Shown here one piece after another: positions 52,783-63,030 of a DNA stretch of 64,000 nt. The notes beneath the pieces are model-generated. The model saw only the letters and a list, made by a program, of their open reading frames with translations, did not search any database and was not told where the DNA came from. The first letter of the stretch is position 1, and every line of letters starts with the position of its first letter. The translations under genes were made by a program, and so were the position numbers. Location: the NCBI RefSeq assembly GCF_014199625.1, contig NZ_JACHNY010000002.1:186001-250000 (forward strand), read 5' to 3'. This DNA is from Sphingomonas abaci. Lineage in GTDB: Bacteria; Pseudomonadota; Alphaproteobacteria; Sphingomonadales; Sphingomonadaceae.

Positions 52783-54303
52783 ATGACGACCATCATCCGC
52801 GACACCGACCTGATCGAGAGCGTGGCCGACGCGCTTCAGTTCATCAGCTACTACCATCCGATGGATTATATCCGCGCGCTGGGCGAGGCCTATCAGGCCG
52901 AGCAGTCGCCCGCCGCCAAGGACGCCATCGCGCAGATCCTGACCAACAGCCGCATGTGCGCGGAGGGGCATCGCCCGATCTGCCAGGACACGGGCATCGT
53001 CACCGTCTTCGTCAAATGGGGCCAGGATTGCCGCCTGTCCGGCGACCGCAGCCTGCAGGAGGTCGTCGACGAGGGGGTCCGCCGCGCCTATCTCCACCCG
53101 GAGAACAAGCTGCGCGCCTCGATCCTGGCGGACCCGGCCTTCACCCGCCGCAACACCCGCGACAACACGCCCAGCGTCCTGCATGTCGAGATGGTGCCCG
53201 GCGGCACGGTGTCGATCGATGTCGCGGCCAAGGGCGGCGGATCGGAGAACAAGTCCAAGTTCAAGATGATGAACCCCAGCGACTCGATCGTCGACTGGGT
53301 GCTGGAGATGATCCCGCAAATGGGCGCCGGCTGGTGCCCGCCGGGGATGCTGGGCATCGGCATCGGCGGCACCGCCGAGAAGGCGATGCTGCTCGCCAAG
53401 GAATCGCTGATGGGCGCGATCGACATGGGCCAGTTGCGCGCGCGCGGTCCCCGCAACGACATCGAGGCGCTGCGCATCGAGATCATGGACAAGGTCAATG
53501 CGCTTGGCATCGGCGCGCAGGGGCTGGGCGGCCTGTCGACCATCCTCGACGTGAAGATCCTGGACTGGCCGACCCATGCCGCGTCCAAGCCGGTGGCGAT
53601 GATCCCCAATTGCGCCGCCACCCGCCACGCGCACTTCACGCTCGACGGCAGCGGTCCGGCCTATCTGGAGACGCCGAACCTGGCCGACTGGCCGCAGGTC
53701 GACTGGAAGCCGGATGCCGCCGCCAAGCGGGTCGATCTCGACACGCTGACGCCCGAGGTGGTGCAAAGCTGGAAGCATGGCGACCGACTGCTCCTGAACG
53801 GCAAGATGCTGACCGGGCGCGACGCTGCGCACAAGCGGATCGCCGACATGCTGGCGCGCGGCGAGACGCTGCCGGTCGAGTTCCGGGGCCGGGTGATCTA
53901 TTATGTCGGCCCGGTCGATCCGGTGGGCGAGGAAGTGGTCGGGCCCGCCGGTCCGACCACCGCGACGCGCATGGACAAGTTCACGCGCATGATGCTGGAG
54001 CAGGGCCTGCTGGCGATGGTCGGCAAGGCGGAACGCGGACCTGCGGCGGTCGAGGCGATCCGCGATCACCAAAGCGCCTATCTGATGGCGGTCGGCGGTG
54101 CCGCCTATCTGGTCGCGCGCGCGATCAAGGGCAGCAAGGTCGTCGGCTTCGAGGATTTGGGGATGGAGGCGATCTACGAATTCGAAGTCAGCGACTTCCC
54201 GGTCACCGTGGCGGTCGATGCCGAGGGGCAGAATGTCCACCACCTCGCCCCGCTGGTATGGCGCGAGAAGATCGCGCGCGAGGGGCTGCTCACCCCGGGA
54301 TGA
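52783..54303 (+). CDS. fumA: Fumarate hydratase, class I
   Basis: 506 residues from ATG 52783; the frame is open earlier but the added residues are not conserved. Iron-sulfur class I fumarase: cluster-ligand Cys in EGHRPICQDTGIV, then GAGWCPPGMLGIGIGGTAEK and KPVAMIPNCAATRHAHFTLD; C-terminal half FRGRVIYYVGPVDPVGEEVV, GPAGPTTATRMDKF and GGAAYLVARAIKGSKVVGFE with EAIYEFEVSDFPVTVAVD. Interconverts fumarate and malate in the citric acid cycle; oxygen-sensitive 4Fe-4S enzyme, so dependent on the suf operon of this window. No strong ribosome site. Confidence 0.95.
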   Translation: MTTIIRDTDLIESVADALQFISYYHPMDYIRALGEAYQAEQSPAAKDAIAQILTNSRMCAEGHRPICQDTGIVTVFVKWGQDCRLSGDRSLQEVVDEGVRRAYLHPENKLRASILADPAFTRRNTRDNTPSVLHVEMVPGGTVSIDVAAKGGGSENKSKFKMMNPSDSIVDWVLEMIPQMGAGWCPPGMLGIGIGGTAEKAMLLAKESLMGAIDMGQLRARGPRNDIEALRIEIMDKVNALGIGAQGLGGLSTILDVKILDWPTHAASKPVAMIPNCAATRHAHFTLDGSGPAYLETPNLADWPQVDWKPDAAAKRVDLDTLTPEVVQSWKHGDRLLLNGKMLTGRDAAHKRIADMLARGETLPVEFRGRVIYYVGPVDPVGEEVVGPAGPTTATRMDKFTRMMLEQGLLAMVGKAERGPAAVEAIRDHQSAYLMAVGGAAYLVARAIKGSKVVGFEDLGMEAIYEFEVSDFPVTVAVDAEGQNVHHLAPLVWREKIAREGLLTPG

Positions 54304-54305
54304 CC

Positions 54306-54334
54306 GGACGACGCCGGGGGCGACGGCGTCGTCC
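54306..54334 (+). terminator. Hairpin terminator after fumarase
   Basis: GGACGACGCC (54306-54315), nine-base loop GGGGGCGAC, GGCGTCGTCC (54325-54334): perfect 10-bp arms starting 2 nt after the stop, extendable by ACCGG/CCGGT. There is no T tract, similar to the hairpin at 46950-46976. Confidence 0.6.
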
Positions 54335-54433
54335 CCGGTCCGCCGCGCAGATCGAGCGGCTCCGCTAGCCTTGCTGCGCCTGATCGGTAATCTGCTATAG
54401 TTTTATCGTGGCATTTGCGCCATCACGCCCGCC

Positions 54434-55456
54434 GTGACGCTTCCGAACGCCATCGAATCATCCCCCCAGGGCGGGCGCGACGCCCTGAAATACTCGGGCG
54501 CAGTGGCGCTGTCGCTGGCCGCCGCCTGGATTCGCTTCAGCATCGATTGGGCATTGCCGCCGGGTTATCCGTTCCTCACCTTCTTCCCCGCGATCATCAT
54601 CAGCACCTTTCTGTTCGGGCGTGGTCCCGGCATCGTCGCGGCGATGCTGTGCGGGCTGATCGCCTGGTATGCTTTTGTACCACCGGTCAACAGCTTCGTG
54701 ATTGACGGGCGTTCGGCGCTGGCCATCAGCTTCTATGCGGTGGTGGTCGCGGTGGACGTGGTCCTGATCGACCGGATGAAGCGCGCCAATGTCCGGCTCG
54801 CCGAAGAACGCGAGCGATCGGCGCGGATCGCACGCGAACGGGGCGAGCTCGCCGAACGCACCGAGATGCTGTTCCACGAGCTCCAGCATCGCGTGTCGAA
54901 CAATCTGCAGATGGTCGGCGCCATGCTGTCGCTTCAGCAATCCAAGGTCAGCGACGCGGCTGCGCAACATGCCCTGGCCGAGGCGGGATCCCGCGTGCAG
55001 ATGATCGGCCGCATCCAGCGCCGGCTCTACGCGACCAGCGGCGAACAGGTCCCGCTTGATTCGTTCCTGACGGAGCTGACCAGCGACCTGCTCGCCGCCA
55101 GCGGCAAGCCCGAGCTCCGCCATGCCATGGCGATCGAACCCGGCCTGTTCCTGGAACCGCAGGACGCCATCCCGGTGGCGCTGATCCTGGCGGAGGCGGT
55201 GGCGAACGCGATCGAACATGGCTTCGCCGACCGGCCGGGCGGGCTGATCACCATCACCTTGCAGCAGGCGGACGGACGTCTGTCGCTGACCGTCGGCGAC
55301 GACGGCGTTGGTCTGCCGCCCGACTTCGACCTGCAACAGGTGACCAGTCTCGGCCTGGAAGTGTCGCGGAACCTAGCCCGGCAAATGGGCGGACAGATGC
55401 AGCTGACCCGTGCGGATCCGGGAACGGTGATGCGGTTGGACCTGCCGCTCGGCTGA
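54434..55456 (+). CDS. Membrane sensor histidine kinase, HisKA_2/HWE type
   Basis: 340 residues from GTG 54434. Residues 20-112 hold four membrane helices with the DUF4118 pattern (ALPPGYPFLTFFPAIIISTF, FGRGPGIVAAMLCGLIAWYA, FVPPVNSFVI); a coiled linker (RANVRLAEERERSARIARER) leads to the phosphoacceptor H152 in FHELQHRVSNNLQMVGAMLS; ATPase domain with EAVANAIEHGF (N box), GDDGVGLPPDF (G1) and TSLGLEVSRNLARQMGG. DUF4118 kinases usually sense a membrane-proximal cue. No response regulator nearby. Confidence 0.88.
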   Translation: MTLPNAIESSPQGGRDALKYSGAVALSLAAAWIRFSIDWALPPGYPFLTFFPAIIISTFLFGRGPGIVAAMLCGLIAWYAFVPPVNSFVIDGRSALAISFYAVVVAVDVVLIDRMKRANVRLAEERERSARIARERGELAERTEMLFHELQHRVSNNLQMVGAMLSLQQSKVSDAAAQHALAEAGSRVQMIGRIQRRLYATSGEQVPLDSFLTELTSDLLAASGKPELRHAMAIEPGLFLEPQDAIPVALILAEAVANAIEHGFADRPGGLITITLQQADGRLSLTVGDDGVGLPPDFDLQQVTSLGLEVSRNLARQMGGQMQLTRADPGTVMRLDLPLG

Positions 55457-55542
55457 TCGACGGCACGCTGGTCAGGGCGTCTCGCCGGCCGGCCTGGCGT
55501 GACGCGAACGGCCCGGAGACCGAGAGCCCGGAAATGAGAAGA

Positions 55543-55822
55543 GGTTGCCGAGGAGTCTCCCGACGACCCGACAACCCCCAAACATGGTCAGCGGCCGGAG
55601 AGCTCCAGCCCGGGAAACCATGTGACCTCCGAACCTTTGGGCGATGCCGTTGCTTGGGGGAGAATACCCCCCGGCGTCACCCGGCGGTGCTTAGAGGCCA
55701 GTCCCCCGAACGAACTGAACCGACCCCACTGCTGAACCATGAGACATCGGATCACCTCCTTTCGCTTGTTGAGAGCCAATGCGACCGTTGCCGATCGCGA
55801 GAGCAATGTGTGCCGGGCGGCG
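55543..55822. ncRNA. Candidate structured RNA, strand uncertain
   Basis: Helices seen on either strand: GGTTG (55543-55547) with CAACC (55572-55576), enclosing GGA-GTC-TCC; CATGGT (55583-55588) with ACCATG (55617-55622), enclosing GGC-C-GGA-GAGC-TCC-A-GCC (55593-55610); GGGGG (55656-55660) with CCCCC (55667-55671); CGTCACCCGG (55675-55684) with CCGGGCGGCG (55813-55822), 10 positions with one mismatch. This density in a convergent gap suggests an independent RNA. The minus strand is favoured by the micro-ORF; the T-rich end favours plus. No Rfam family recognised. Confidence 0.35.
55691..55747 (-). CDS. Candidate 18-residue leader or micro-peptide
   Basis: On the minus strand AAAGGAGGTGATCC (55763-55750 region, 14 nt) is fully complementary to the alphaproteobacterial 16S tail GGATCACCTCCTTT, with GGAGG 7 nt before ATG 55747. 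The frame reads MSHGSAVGSVQFVRGTGL then TAA. It has no membrane helix or known motif. There is no gene downstream in this direction that it could lead, only structured sequence and then the antisense of the kinase gene, so it would be a stand-alone peptide or part of a dual-function RNA. The frame is open upstream, but the ribosome site points to this ATG. Confidence 0.45.
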   Translation of the reverse strand: MSHGSAVGSVQFVRGTGL

Positions 55823-55898
55823 TCCCGATACAAGCCTTGTTCTCGTTTCTATTTTAGACGATCCTCCCGCGCCCGGTCGCGAATCCCGTACGGAAATG

Positions 55899-56489
55899 TC
55901 AGCTCCGGCAATCCTCGATGACGCGGCCGATCTCGGCATAGGCGGGCACCACCAGCGGCGGCCGTCCCGCCTGGGCGATGGTGAACCGGCCCCGGCTGAA
56001 CGCCATCGCATCCAGCAACGGGTCGGTCGAGGCCAACCGGGCCTCCAGCGACACGGGCGGCCACTCGTCGGCCCTGCTCAGCGCCGTCGCGGCGATCGCG
56101 CGGCTGGTGCTCGTGGTGCGGACCTCCAGGCTGGCGACGCCGGTCGCGCCGGGCAGGGTGATCGCGACCTGGCGGGCGCTGCGGTCGCAGGACAGGCGCA
56201 GGCGCGGCAATCCCTGCGCATCGCCGAACGTGGCGACGGTGAGGCCGGGACTGGCCGGCGCGTAGCGCCAGGTGCCCGGCGTCAGCGGCCAGTCGCGCCA
56301 GTCGGCGCCCAGCGCCGGTTGCACGGGCGGCGGCGGCGCGGCCGTCTCCGGGCGCGACGTGGTGGTGGGCGGGGCCTGAACGGCAGGCGCGACGCAGCCG
56401 GCGACCGTCAGCGCCAACAGCACGGGCAGCGCCATCGCGGGGGAGCGGTTGGCGCACGCGCGGGCGCCGGATCGGTGGGAAACAGGCAT
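55899..56489 (-). CDS. Putative lipoprotein, unknown function
   Basis: 196 residues; ATG 56435 (MALPVLLALTVAGC) is a second candidate start and neither has a good ribosome site. Lipobox LALTVAGC, then a Pro/Thr-rich spacer (residues 34-56) and a globular part (PLTPGTWRYAPASPGLTVAT, LRLSCDRSARQVAITLPGAT, PLLDAMAFSRGRFTIAQAGR) with two cysteines that may pair. Exported, probably periplasm-facing. This fold is common in sphingomonads without a defined role. It ends into the structured gap. Confidence 0.7.
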   Translation of the reverse strand: MPVSHRSGARACANRSPAMALPVLLALTVAGCVAPAVQAPPTTTSRPETAAPPPPVQPALGADWRDWPLTPGTWRYAPASPGLTVATFGDAQGLPRLRLSCDRSARQVAITLPGATGVASLEVRTTSTSRAIAATALSRADEWPPVSLEARLASTDPLLDAMAFSRGRFTIAQAGRPPLVVPAYAEIGRVIEDCRS

Positions 56490-56594
56490 CGCATCGGCGC
56501 TTAGGCGGCGGGGCGCGGCGGCTCAACCCGCTGGCGTCAGGGAACCGCCAAGCCGCGCCGCCGGTTCGACCGACGGTTTAACAGGAGTTGTATA

Positions 56595-56969
56595 ATGTCG
56601 ACCACCGAACAGGCGCCCACCCAGCTGCTGCTGCAATCCAATGTCGCCCACAGCGTCAAGGTCGAGAGCCGCGACGGCGACGTGGTCGGCTCGGTCTATT
56701 CGTTCATGGTGCACAAGGGGTCGGGCCGGGTCACCCATGCGGTGCTGTCGCTCGGCGGCTTCCTGGGCATGGGCAAGAGCTTCTATCCGGTGCCGTTCGC
56801 GCTGCTCCAGTTCGATCCGGTGCGCGACCTCTATGTCATCACCGTCGACCGGCGGCTGCTGGAGGGTGGACCGAGCTGGTCCAACAACGCGCCGGTCTTT
56901 GACCAGGCCTATGCCGATCGCGTCGCCAGCTATTACGGCACCGCCGCGGACAATCTCAACGCTGGTTGA
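56595..56969 (+). CDS. PRC-barrel domain protein
   Basis: 124 residues, AGGAG 8 nt before the ATG. SNVAHSVKVESRDGDVVGSV, YSFMVHKGSGRVTHAVLSLG, GFLGMGKSFYPVPFALLQFD and YVITVDRRLLEGG are PRC-barrel strands as in photosynthetic reaction-centre H and RimM-like folds. The C-terminal APVFDQAYADRVASYYGTAA resembles the sphingomonad stress-associated versions. Soluble; role unknown. Followed by a hairpin and then the DUF3597 gene. Confidence 0.88.
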   Translation: MSTTEQAPTQLLLQSNVAHSVKVESRDGDVVGSVYSFMVHKGSGRVTHAVLSLGGFLGMGKSFYPVPFALLQFDPVRDLYVITVDRRLLEGGPSWSNNAPVFDQAYADRVASYYGTAADNLNAG

Positions 56970-57010
56970 AGGGCTTAGGCCAATCGCATCGGCGAACAGG
57001 GAGCCGGAGC

Positions 57011-57036
57011 GCCCGCCCGGACGTTGGGCGGGCTTT
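57011..57036 (+). terminator. Hairpin between PRC-barrel and DUF3597 genes
   Basis: GCCCGCCC (57011-57018), loop GGACGTT, GGGCGGGC (57026-57033), then TTT: a perfect 8-bp stem with a short T run, 42 nt after the PRC-barrel stop and 16 nt before the DUF3597 ATG. Probably a terminator, perhaps partial, since the next gene has the same direction and little room for its own promoter. Confidence 0.6.
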
Positions 57037-57052
57037 CACGGAGAAGAATAGC

Positions 57053-57514
57053 ATGAGCATCTTCGGCAAGATCAAGACCGCCATCTTCGGCGACCATGGC
57101 CCGCTCGGCGGCCAGTTCGGCGGCGGCAAGAAAGAGGCCAGCCCGGTCGCGCCCGCACCCGCGCCGCAGCATCAGCCGGCCCCGCAGGCGGGGGTTCCGC
57201 CGCAGACCCCCTCGCAGCAGCCCGCGCCCAACCAGGCACCGGCCGCCCAAGCTCCGGTCGATGTCGAGGCGGTGCTGACCGGCATCGCCCAGCGCAAGGG
57301 CAATCCGAACCTCAACTGGCGCACCTCGATCGTCGATCTGATGAAGCTGCTCGATCTCGACTCGTCGCTCGACAATCGCAAGGAGCTGGCGACCGAACTC
57401 GGCTATAGCGGCGCCAAGGACGGTTCGGCGGAGATGAACATCTGGCTGCACAAGGCGGTGATGCGCGAGCTGGAGAAGAATGGCGGCACCGTGCCCGCCG
57501 GGTTAAAGGACTGA
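57053..57514 (+). CDS. DUF3597 domain protein
   Basis: 153 residues, GGAGAAG before the ATG. MSIFGKIKTAIFGD start, a Pro/Gln/Ala-rich linker (residues 24-64), then the DUF3597 domain: PVDVEAVLTGIAQRKGNPNL, NWRTSIVDLMKLLDLDSSLD, NRKELATELGYSGAKDGSAE and MNIWLHKAVMRELEKNGG. This domain has a LysM-partner-like helical fold in some proteins; function unknown. Placed directly behind a hairpin, so expression may depend on readthrough. Confidence 0.88.
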   Translation: MSIFGKIKTAIFGDHGPLGGQFGGGKKEASPVAPAPAPQHQPAPQAGVPPQTPSQQPAPNQAPAAQAPVDVEAVLTGIAQRKGNPNLNWRTSIVDLMKLLDLDSSLDNRKELATELGYSGAKDGSAEMNIWLHKAVMRELEKNGGTVPAGLKD

Positions 57515-57559
57515 TCGTCCGGGCGGCGTGCCTAGCCGGGGCGCGCCGCCACCTCTGCC

Positions 57560-59755
<2,196 letters not shown>

Positions 59756-59811
59756 CGCCCGTGAATATGGGGGCGATGGCCGCTGGGGGGAAGGGACTGA
59801 TCCCGCTTTGT

Positions 59812-60633
59812 TCAGGCGATGGCGAACAGGGTCTCGATGTCCTCAAGGGCCAAGTCGATGCCGAACATCAGGCTGAGGCGCATCCGATAGACGCGCATGT
59901 CGGTGATCGTCGCTTCCGTCTCCTTGTCGGCGGCGCGACGGCGATAGTGATGATCGGTCAACGCCGCGAAGCCGTGCGGCAGGACGAGGCTGACGATCCG
60001 GTGCGTGGTGAAGCGGGTGTTCGGCGCGGTCGAGGTCCAGTGGTTGCTGAGCACTAGGTCGGCCGGGGCGACCTCCGCCAGCGTGAAGCCGTATTGCGGC
60101 TGGTAGCCGGAGCCGCCGCCGCGCCCGTCGGTGGTCGCCGTCGGCCCGTCGCGCAGCAGCAGCCAGCCGCCGTCCGGCTCCTGCCGCAGATGGAAGTGGG
60201 CGCCGTCGGGCGCCTCGGCGGTCGCGCCATCGCGCAGCGTCATCGGCGGGGCATAGCTGCCGCCGAAGCCGGCATCGGCGATCCAGTGCTCGCCATCGAT
60301 CGTCACCAGGCTGAGCGTATGGGTGAGGGGCGGCGTCTCGGTCGCGCCCAGCCAGACGCGTGCCAGCAGCGGGCGGTGCGCGAAGCCCAGCGCCTCGAGC
60401 GCATCGCCGAACAGCCGGTTCTGCTCGAAGCAATAGCCGCCGCGCCGTGCCGTCACCAGCTTGGCGAAGACCGAGGCGCTGTCGATCGCGATGCCCCGTC
60501 CCAGGATCACGTCGAGATTCTCGAACGGGATGGCGAGGCGATGGGCATGCTGCAAGCGGGCGAGGCCGGCGGGGTCGAGCGTCGGGCGGGCCGGCAGGTC
60601 GATGCGGGCGAGATAGGCGGTCAGATCGAACAT
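59812..60633 (-). CDS. nat: Arylamine N-acetyltransferase
   Basis: 273 residues from ATG 60633; the frame is open farther upstream but overlaps the divergent amidohydrolase. Catalytic triad C68 ([10 protein letters not shown]), H105 (PLTHTLSLV) and D120 ([10 protein letters not shown]). [11 protein letters not shown] is the conserved N-terminal segment. Acetylates arylamines or hydrazines from acetyl-CoA; physiological substrate unknown. It ends 56 nt before uvrB starts on the same strand. Confidence 0.93.
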   Translation of the reverse strand: MFDLTAYLARIDLPARPTLDPAGLARLQHAHRLAIPFENLDVILGRGIAIDSASVFAKLVTARRGGYCFEQNRLFGDALEALGFAHRPLLARVWLGATETPPLTHTLSLVTIDGEHWIADAGFGGSYAPPMTLRDGATAEAPDGAHFHLRQEPDGGWLLLRDGPTATTDGRGGGSGYQPQYGFTLAEVAPADLVLSNHWTSTAPNTRFTTHRIVSLVLPHGFAALTDHHYRRRAADKETEATITDMRVYRMRLSLMFGIDLALEDIETLFAIA

Positions 60634-60744
60634 GGTCCGGCTATAGCGAGGCTTGGTCGCGAGCAGAACCGCTTCGTCGATGGCCGGCGGGGACTGGCGC
60701 GCGGGAAAAGGTGCGATAGGATGCGGTAAAAAGGGGAAATCGCC

Positions 60745-62085
60745 ATGCGTCTGCTCACGCCGTTCTCGCTCATCGCCCTGGTCGTGCTGCCGACCGCGCC
60801 CGCCGCGGCGCAGGCGCCGGACTGGGCCCCGGCGGTGCAAGCGGATTACGACCGCGATTTGGGCCAATTGTGGGACTGGTTCCATCGCAATCCCGAGCTC
60901 TCCTTCCGCGAGGAGAAGACGGCGGCACGGATGGCGACCGCCCTGCGCGCGGTGCCCGGCATGGCGGTGACCGAGAAGGTCGGGCGGACCGGCGTGGTCG
61001 GCGTGCTGCGCAACGGCGAGGGCCCGGTGGTGCTGGTCCGCGCCGACATGGATGGCCTGCCGGTCGAGGAGAAGTCAGGCTTGGCCAATGCCTCCAAGGC
61101 GCGGCAGATCGGGCTGGACGGCGTCGAGTCGCCGGTCATGCACGCCTGTGGCCACGACACGCACATCACCGCGATGGTCGCGACCGCGCGCCGGCTGGCG
61201 GCGCTGAAGGACCGATGGAAAGGGACGGTGGTGTTCGTCGTCCAGCCCGCCGAGGAACGTGTCGGCGGCGCGGCGGCCCTGCTGAAGGACGGGCTCTACA
61301 CCCGCTTCCCCAAGCCGCGATACGCGCTCGCCTTCCATGTCGATGCCGAGCGGGCGGCGGGCACCGTCTCCGCCTCCGAGGGCATCCAATATTCCTCCTC
61401 CGACTCGGTCGACATCATCGTGCCCGGCATCGGCGCGCATGGGGCCAGCCCGCATATGGGCAAGGATCCGGTCTATATGGCGTCGCAGATCGTCATCGGC
61501 CTCCAGGGCATCATCAGCCGCGACCGCCAGCCGCTCGATCCCGGCGTCATCACCGTCGGCTCCTTCCATGCCGGGGCCAAGCACAACATCATCTCCGATC
61601 AGGCGGTGCTGCAGGTCACGGTGCGCGCCAATAACGAAGGCGAGCGCAAGGCGCTGCTCGACGGCATCCGCCGCGTCGCGCGCGGCGTCGGCGTGATGAA
61701 CGGCATGGCCGAGGACAAGATGCCCGTCGTCACGGTCACTGAGGGCACGCCGACCACGATCAACGATGCCGCGTTGGCGCGTCGTCTGAACGCGGTGATG
61801 GCGCGGACGCTAGGCCCGGACCATGTCGCGCCCTTCGCGCAGAAGGGGATGGGGGCGGAGGATTTTGCCTACTATGTTCAGCCCGAGACGGGCGTGAAAG
61901 GCTATTATTTCTCGGTCGGCGGCACGCCCCCGGCGGCGATCGACGCGGCGCGCGCGGGCGGCGCGCCGATCGCCTCGCACCATTCGCCCCAGTTCAAGAT
62001 CGCGCCCGAACCGGCGATCGTCACCGGCGCCGTGGCGATGACGGCGGCGGTGCTCGACCTGCTCGGGCCGACAAGCGCGGGTTGA
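60745..62085 (+). CDS. M20 family amidohydrolase, exported
   Basis: 446 residues. Signal peptide MRLLTPFSLIALVVLPTAPA with AAQ. M20D motifs: WFHRNPELSFREEKTA, VLVRADMDGLPVEEKSGLAN, MHACGHDTHITAMVATAR (metal His/Asp), VVFVVQPAEERVGGAAALLK, VPGIGAHGASPHMGKDPV and MGAEDFAYYVQPETGVKGYY. This is the ILR1/hippurate-hydrolase-type branch (IAA-amino acid hydrolase-like), cutting N-acyl amino acids in the periplasm. Substrate unknown. Divergent from nat. Confidence 0.9.
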   Translation: MRLLTPFSLIALVVLPTAPAAAQAPDWAPAVQADYDRDLGQLWDWFHRNPELSFREEKTAARMATALRAVPGMAVTEKVGRTGVVGVLRNGEGPVVLVRADMDGLPVEEKSGLANASKARQIGLDGVESPVMHACGHDTHITAMVATARRLAALKDRWKGTVVFVVQPAEERVGGAAALLKDGLYTRFPKPRYALAFHVDAERAAGTVSASEGIQYSSSDSVDIIVPGIGAHGASPHMGKDPVYMASQIVIGLQGIISRDRQPLDPGVITVGSFHAGAKHNIISDQAVLQVTVRANNEGERKALLDGIRRVARGVGVMNGMAEDKMPVVTVTEGTPTTINDAALARRLNAVMARTLGPDHVAPFAQKGMGAEDFAYYVQPETGVKGYYFSVGGTPPAAIDAARAGGAPIASHHSPQFKIAPEPAIVTGAVAMTAAVLDLLGPTSAG

Positions 62086-62207
62086 GGCGGGGCAACAAGC
62101 GGTTCGGTTGAGCCGGGCGGCGGCATGGGGTAACGGGGCGCGACGCGGTTGACGTGCCCCGTGCATGGGAATAGCCGCGAACCGTTCGCAATTACTAAGG
62201 TCCCGCC

Positions 62208-63026
62208 ATGGAAACCGCCGTTCGCGCGCCCGCGACGATTCCCGATCATGCCGCTTTTCAGACCGTCGCCGTCCGCTGGGTGAAGCATTGGAACGAGCAT
62301 CTCTTTTCGTTCGCAGTCGAACGGCCGGAGTCGTTCCGCTTCCGCTCGGGCGAGTTCGTGATGATCGGCCTGCCGGGCGATGGCGGCAAGCCGCTGATGC
62401 GCGCCTATTCGGTCGCTAGCCCGGCCTGGGCGGAGGAGCTGGAGTTCCTGTCGATCAAGGTCGAGGACGGCCCGCTGACCTCGCGCCTCCAGCTGATCGA
62501 GGTGGGCGACCAGCTCTATCTCGGCAAGAAGCCGACCGGCACCCTGGTCTGCGATGCCCTGCTCGGCGGCAAGCGGCTGTTCATGCTGTCGACCGGCACC
62601 GGCCTGGCGCCCTTTCTCAGCTTGGCGCGCGATCCGGAGGTCTATCAGCGCTTTGAGCAGGTGGTGGCGGTGCATAGCGTCCGTCGGGTCAGCGACCTTG
62701 CCTATCATGACGAACTGACCGCGCAGCTCGCCGACGATCCGCTGGTCGCCGACGAGGCCAAGGCACAGTTCCACTACATCCCGACGGTGACGCGCGAACC
62801 GTTCCGCAATCAGGGCCGGATCGACGCGCTGATCGCCGACGGCCGCCTGTTCCACCCGCCGCTGGAAGGTCCGGCGCATCTCGATCCGGAGAATGACCGG
62901 GTGATGCTGTGCGGCTCGACCGACATGATCCGTCAGACGGCGGCGATGCTGGAGGGGCTGGGCTTCGTCGAAGGATCGAACGCCAATCCCGGCAGTTTCG
63001 TGATCGAGCGCGCCTTCGTCGGCTGA
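62208..63026 (+). CDS. fpr: Ferredoxin--NADP+ reductase
   Basis: 272 residues. FAD-binding FRFRSGEFVMIGLPGDGGKP and LMRAYSVASPAW (the R-x-Y-S motif), LSIKVEDGPLTSRLQLIEVG, NADP-binding LFMLSTGTGLAPFLSLARDP and VMLCGSTDMIRQTAAML, ending FVIERAFVG with the C-terminal aromatic pattern of bacterial subclass I FNRs of Rhodobacter type. Transfers electrons between NADPH and ferredoxin/flavodoxin, relevant to oxidative stress and Fe-S assembly. CGAACCGTTCG (62178-62188) lies in the leader, a small inverted repeat. Confidence 0.94.
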   Translation: METAVRAPATIPDHAAFQTVAVRWVKHWNEHLFSFAVERPESFRFRSGEFVMIGLPGDGGKPLMRAYSVASPAWAEELEFLSIKVEDGPLTSRLQLIEVGDQLYLGKKPTGTLVCDALLGGKRLFMLSTGTGLAPFLSLARDPEVYQRFEQVVAVHSVRRVSDLAYHDELTAQLADDPLVADEAKAQFHYIPTVTREPFRNQGRIDALIADGRLFHPPLEGPAHLDPENDRVMLCGSTDMIRQTAAMLEGLGFVEGSNANPGSFVIERAFVG

Positions 63027-63030
63027 CGGC

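Larger units (their letters stand above)
55457..55898. other. 442-bp convergent intergenic region with structured sequence
   Basis: The flanking genes point into this gap (kinase from the left, lipoprotein from the right), so promoters for neighbours are not needed here, yet it is rich in perfect helices and contains a micro-ORF with an ideal ribosome site. I see no tRNA, no conserved RNase P, tmRNA or SRP core. The right end (55828-55855) is A+T-rich with ACAAG/CTTGT symmetry at 55830-55840 and a T-rich run, which could be a plus-strand terminator or a minus-strand promoter. Confidence 0.55.

Noticed and set aside
55734..55763. Fragment of 16S rRNA (GGATCACCTCCTTT on the plus strand)
   Set aside because: The match stops outside the 14-nt tail and no other rRNA sequence is present; on the minus strand it is better explained as a Shine-Dalgarno.
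55670..55850. 6S RNA, because GGCCAGTCCCCCGAACG resembles the E. coli 6S segment GGGCCAGTCCCCTGAGCC
   Set aside because: The similarity is short and one-sided; I could not place the matching 3' bubble strand, so a 6S call is not supported without a covariance search.
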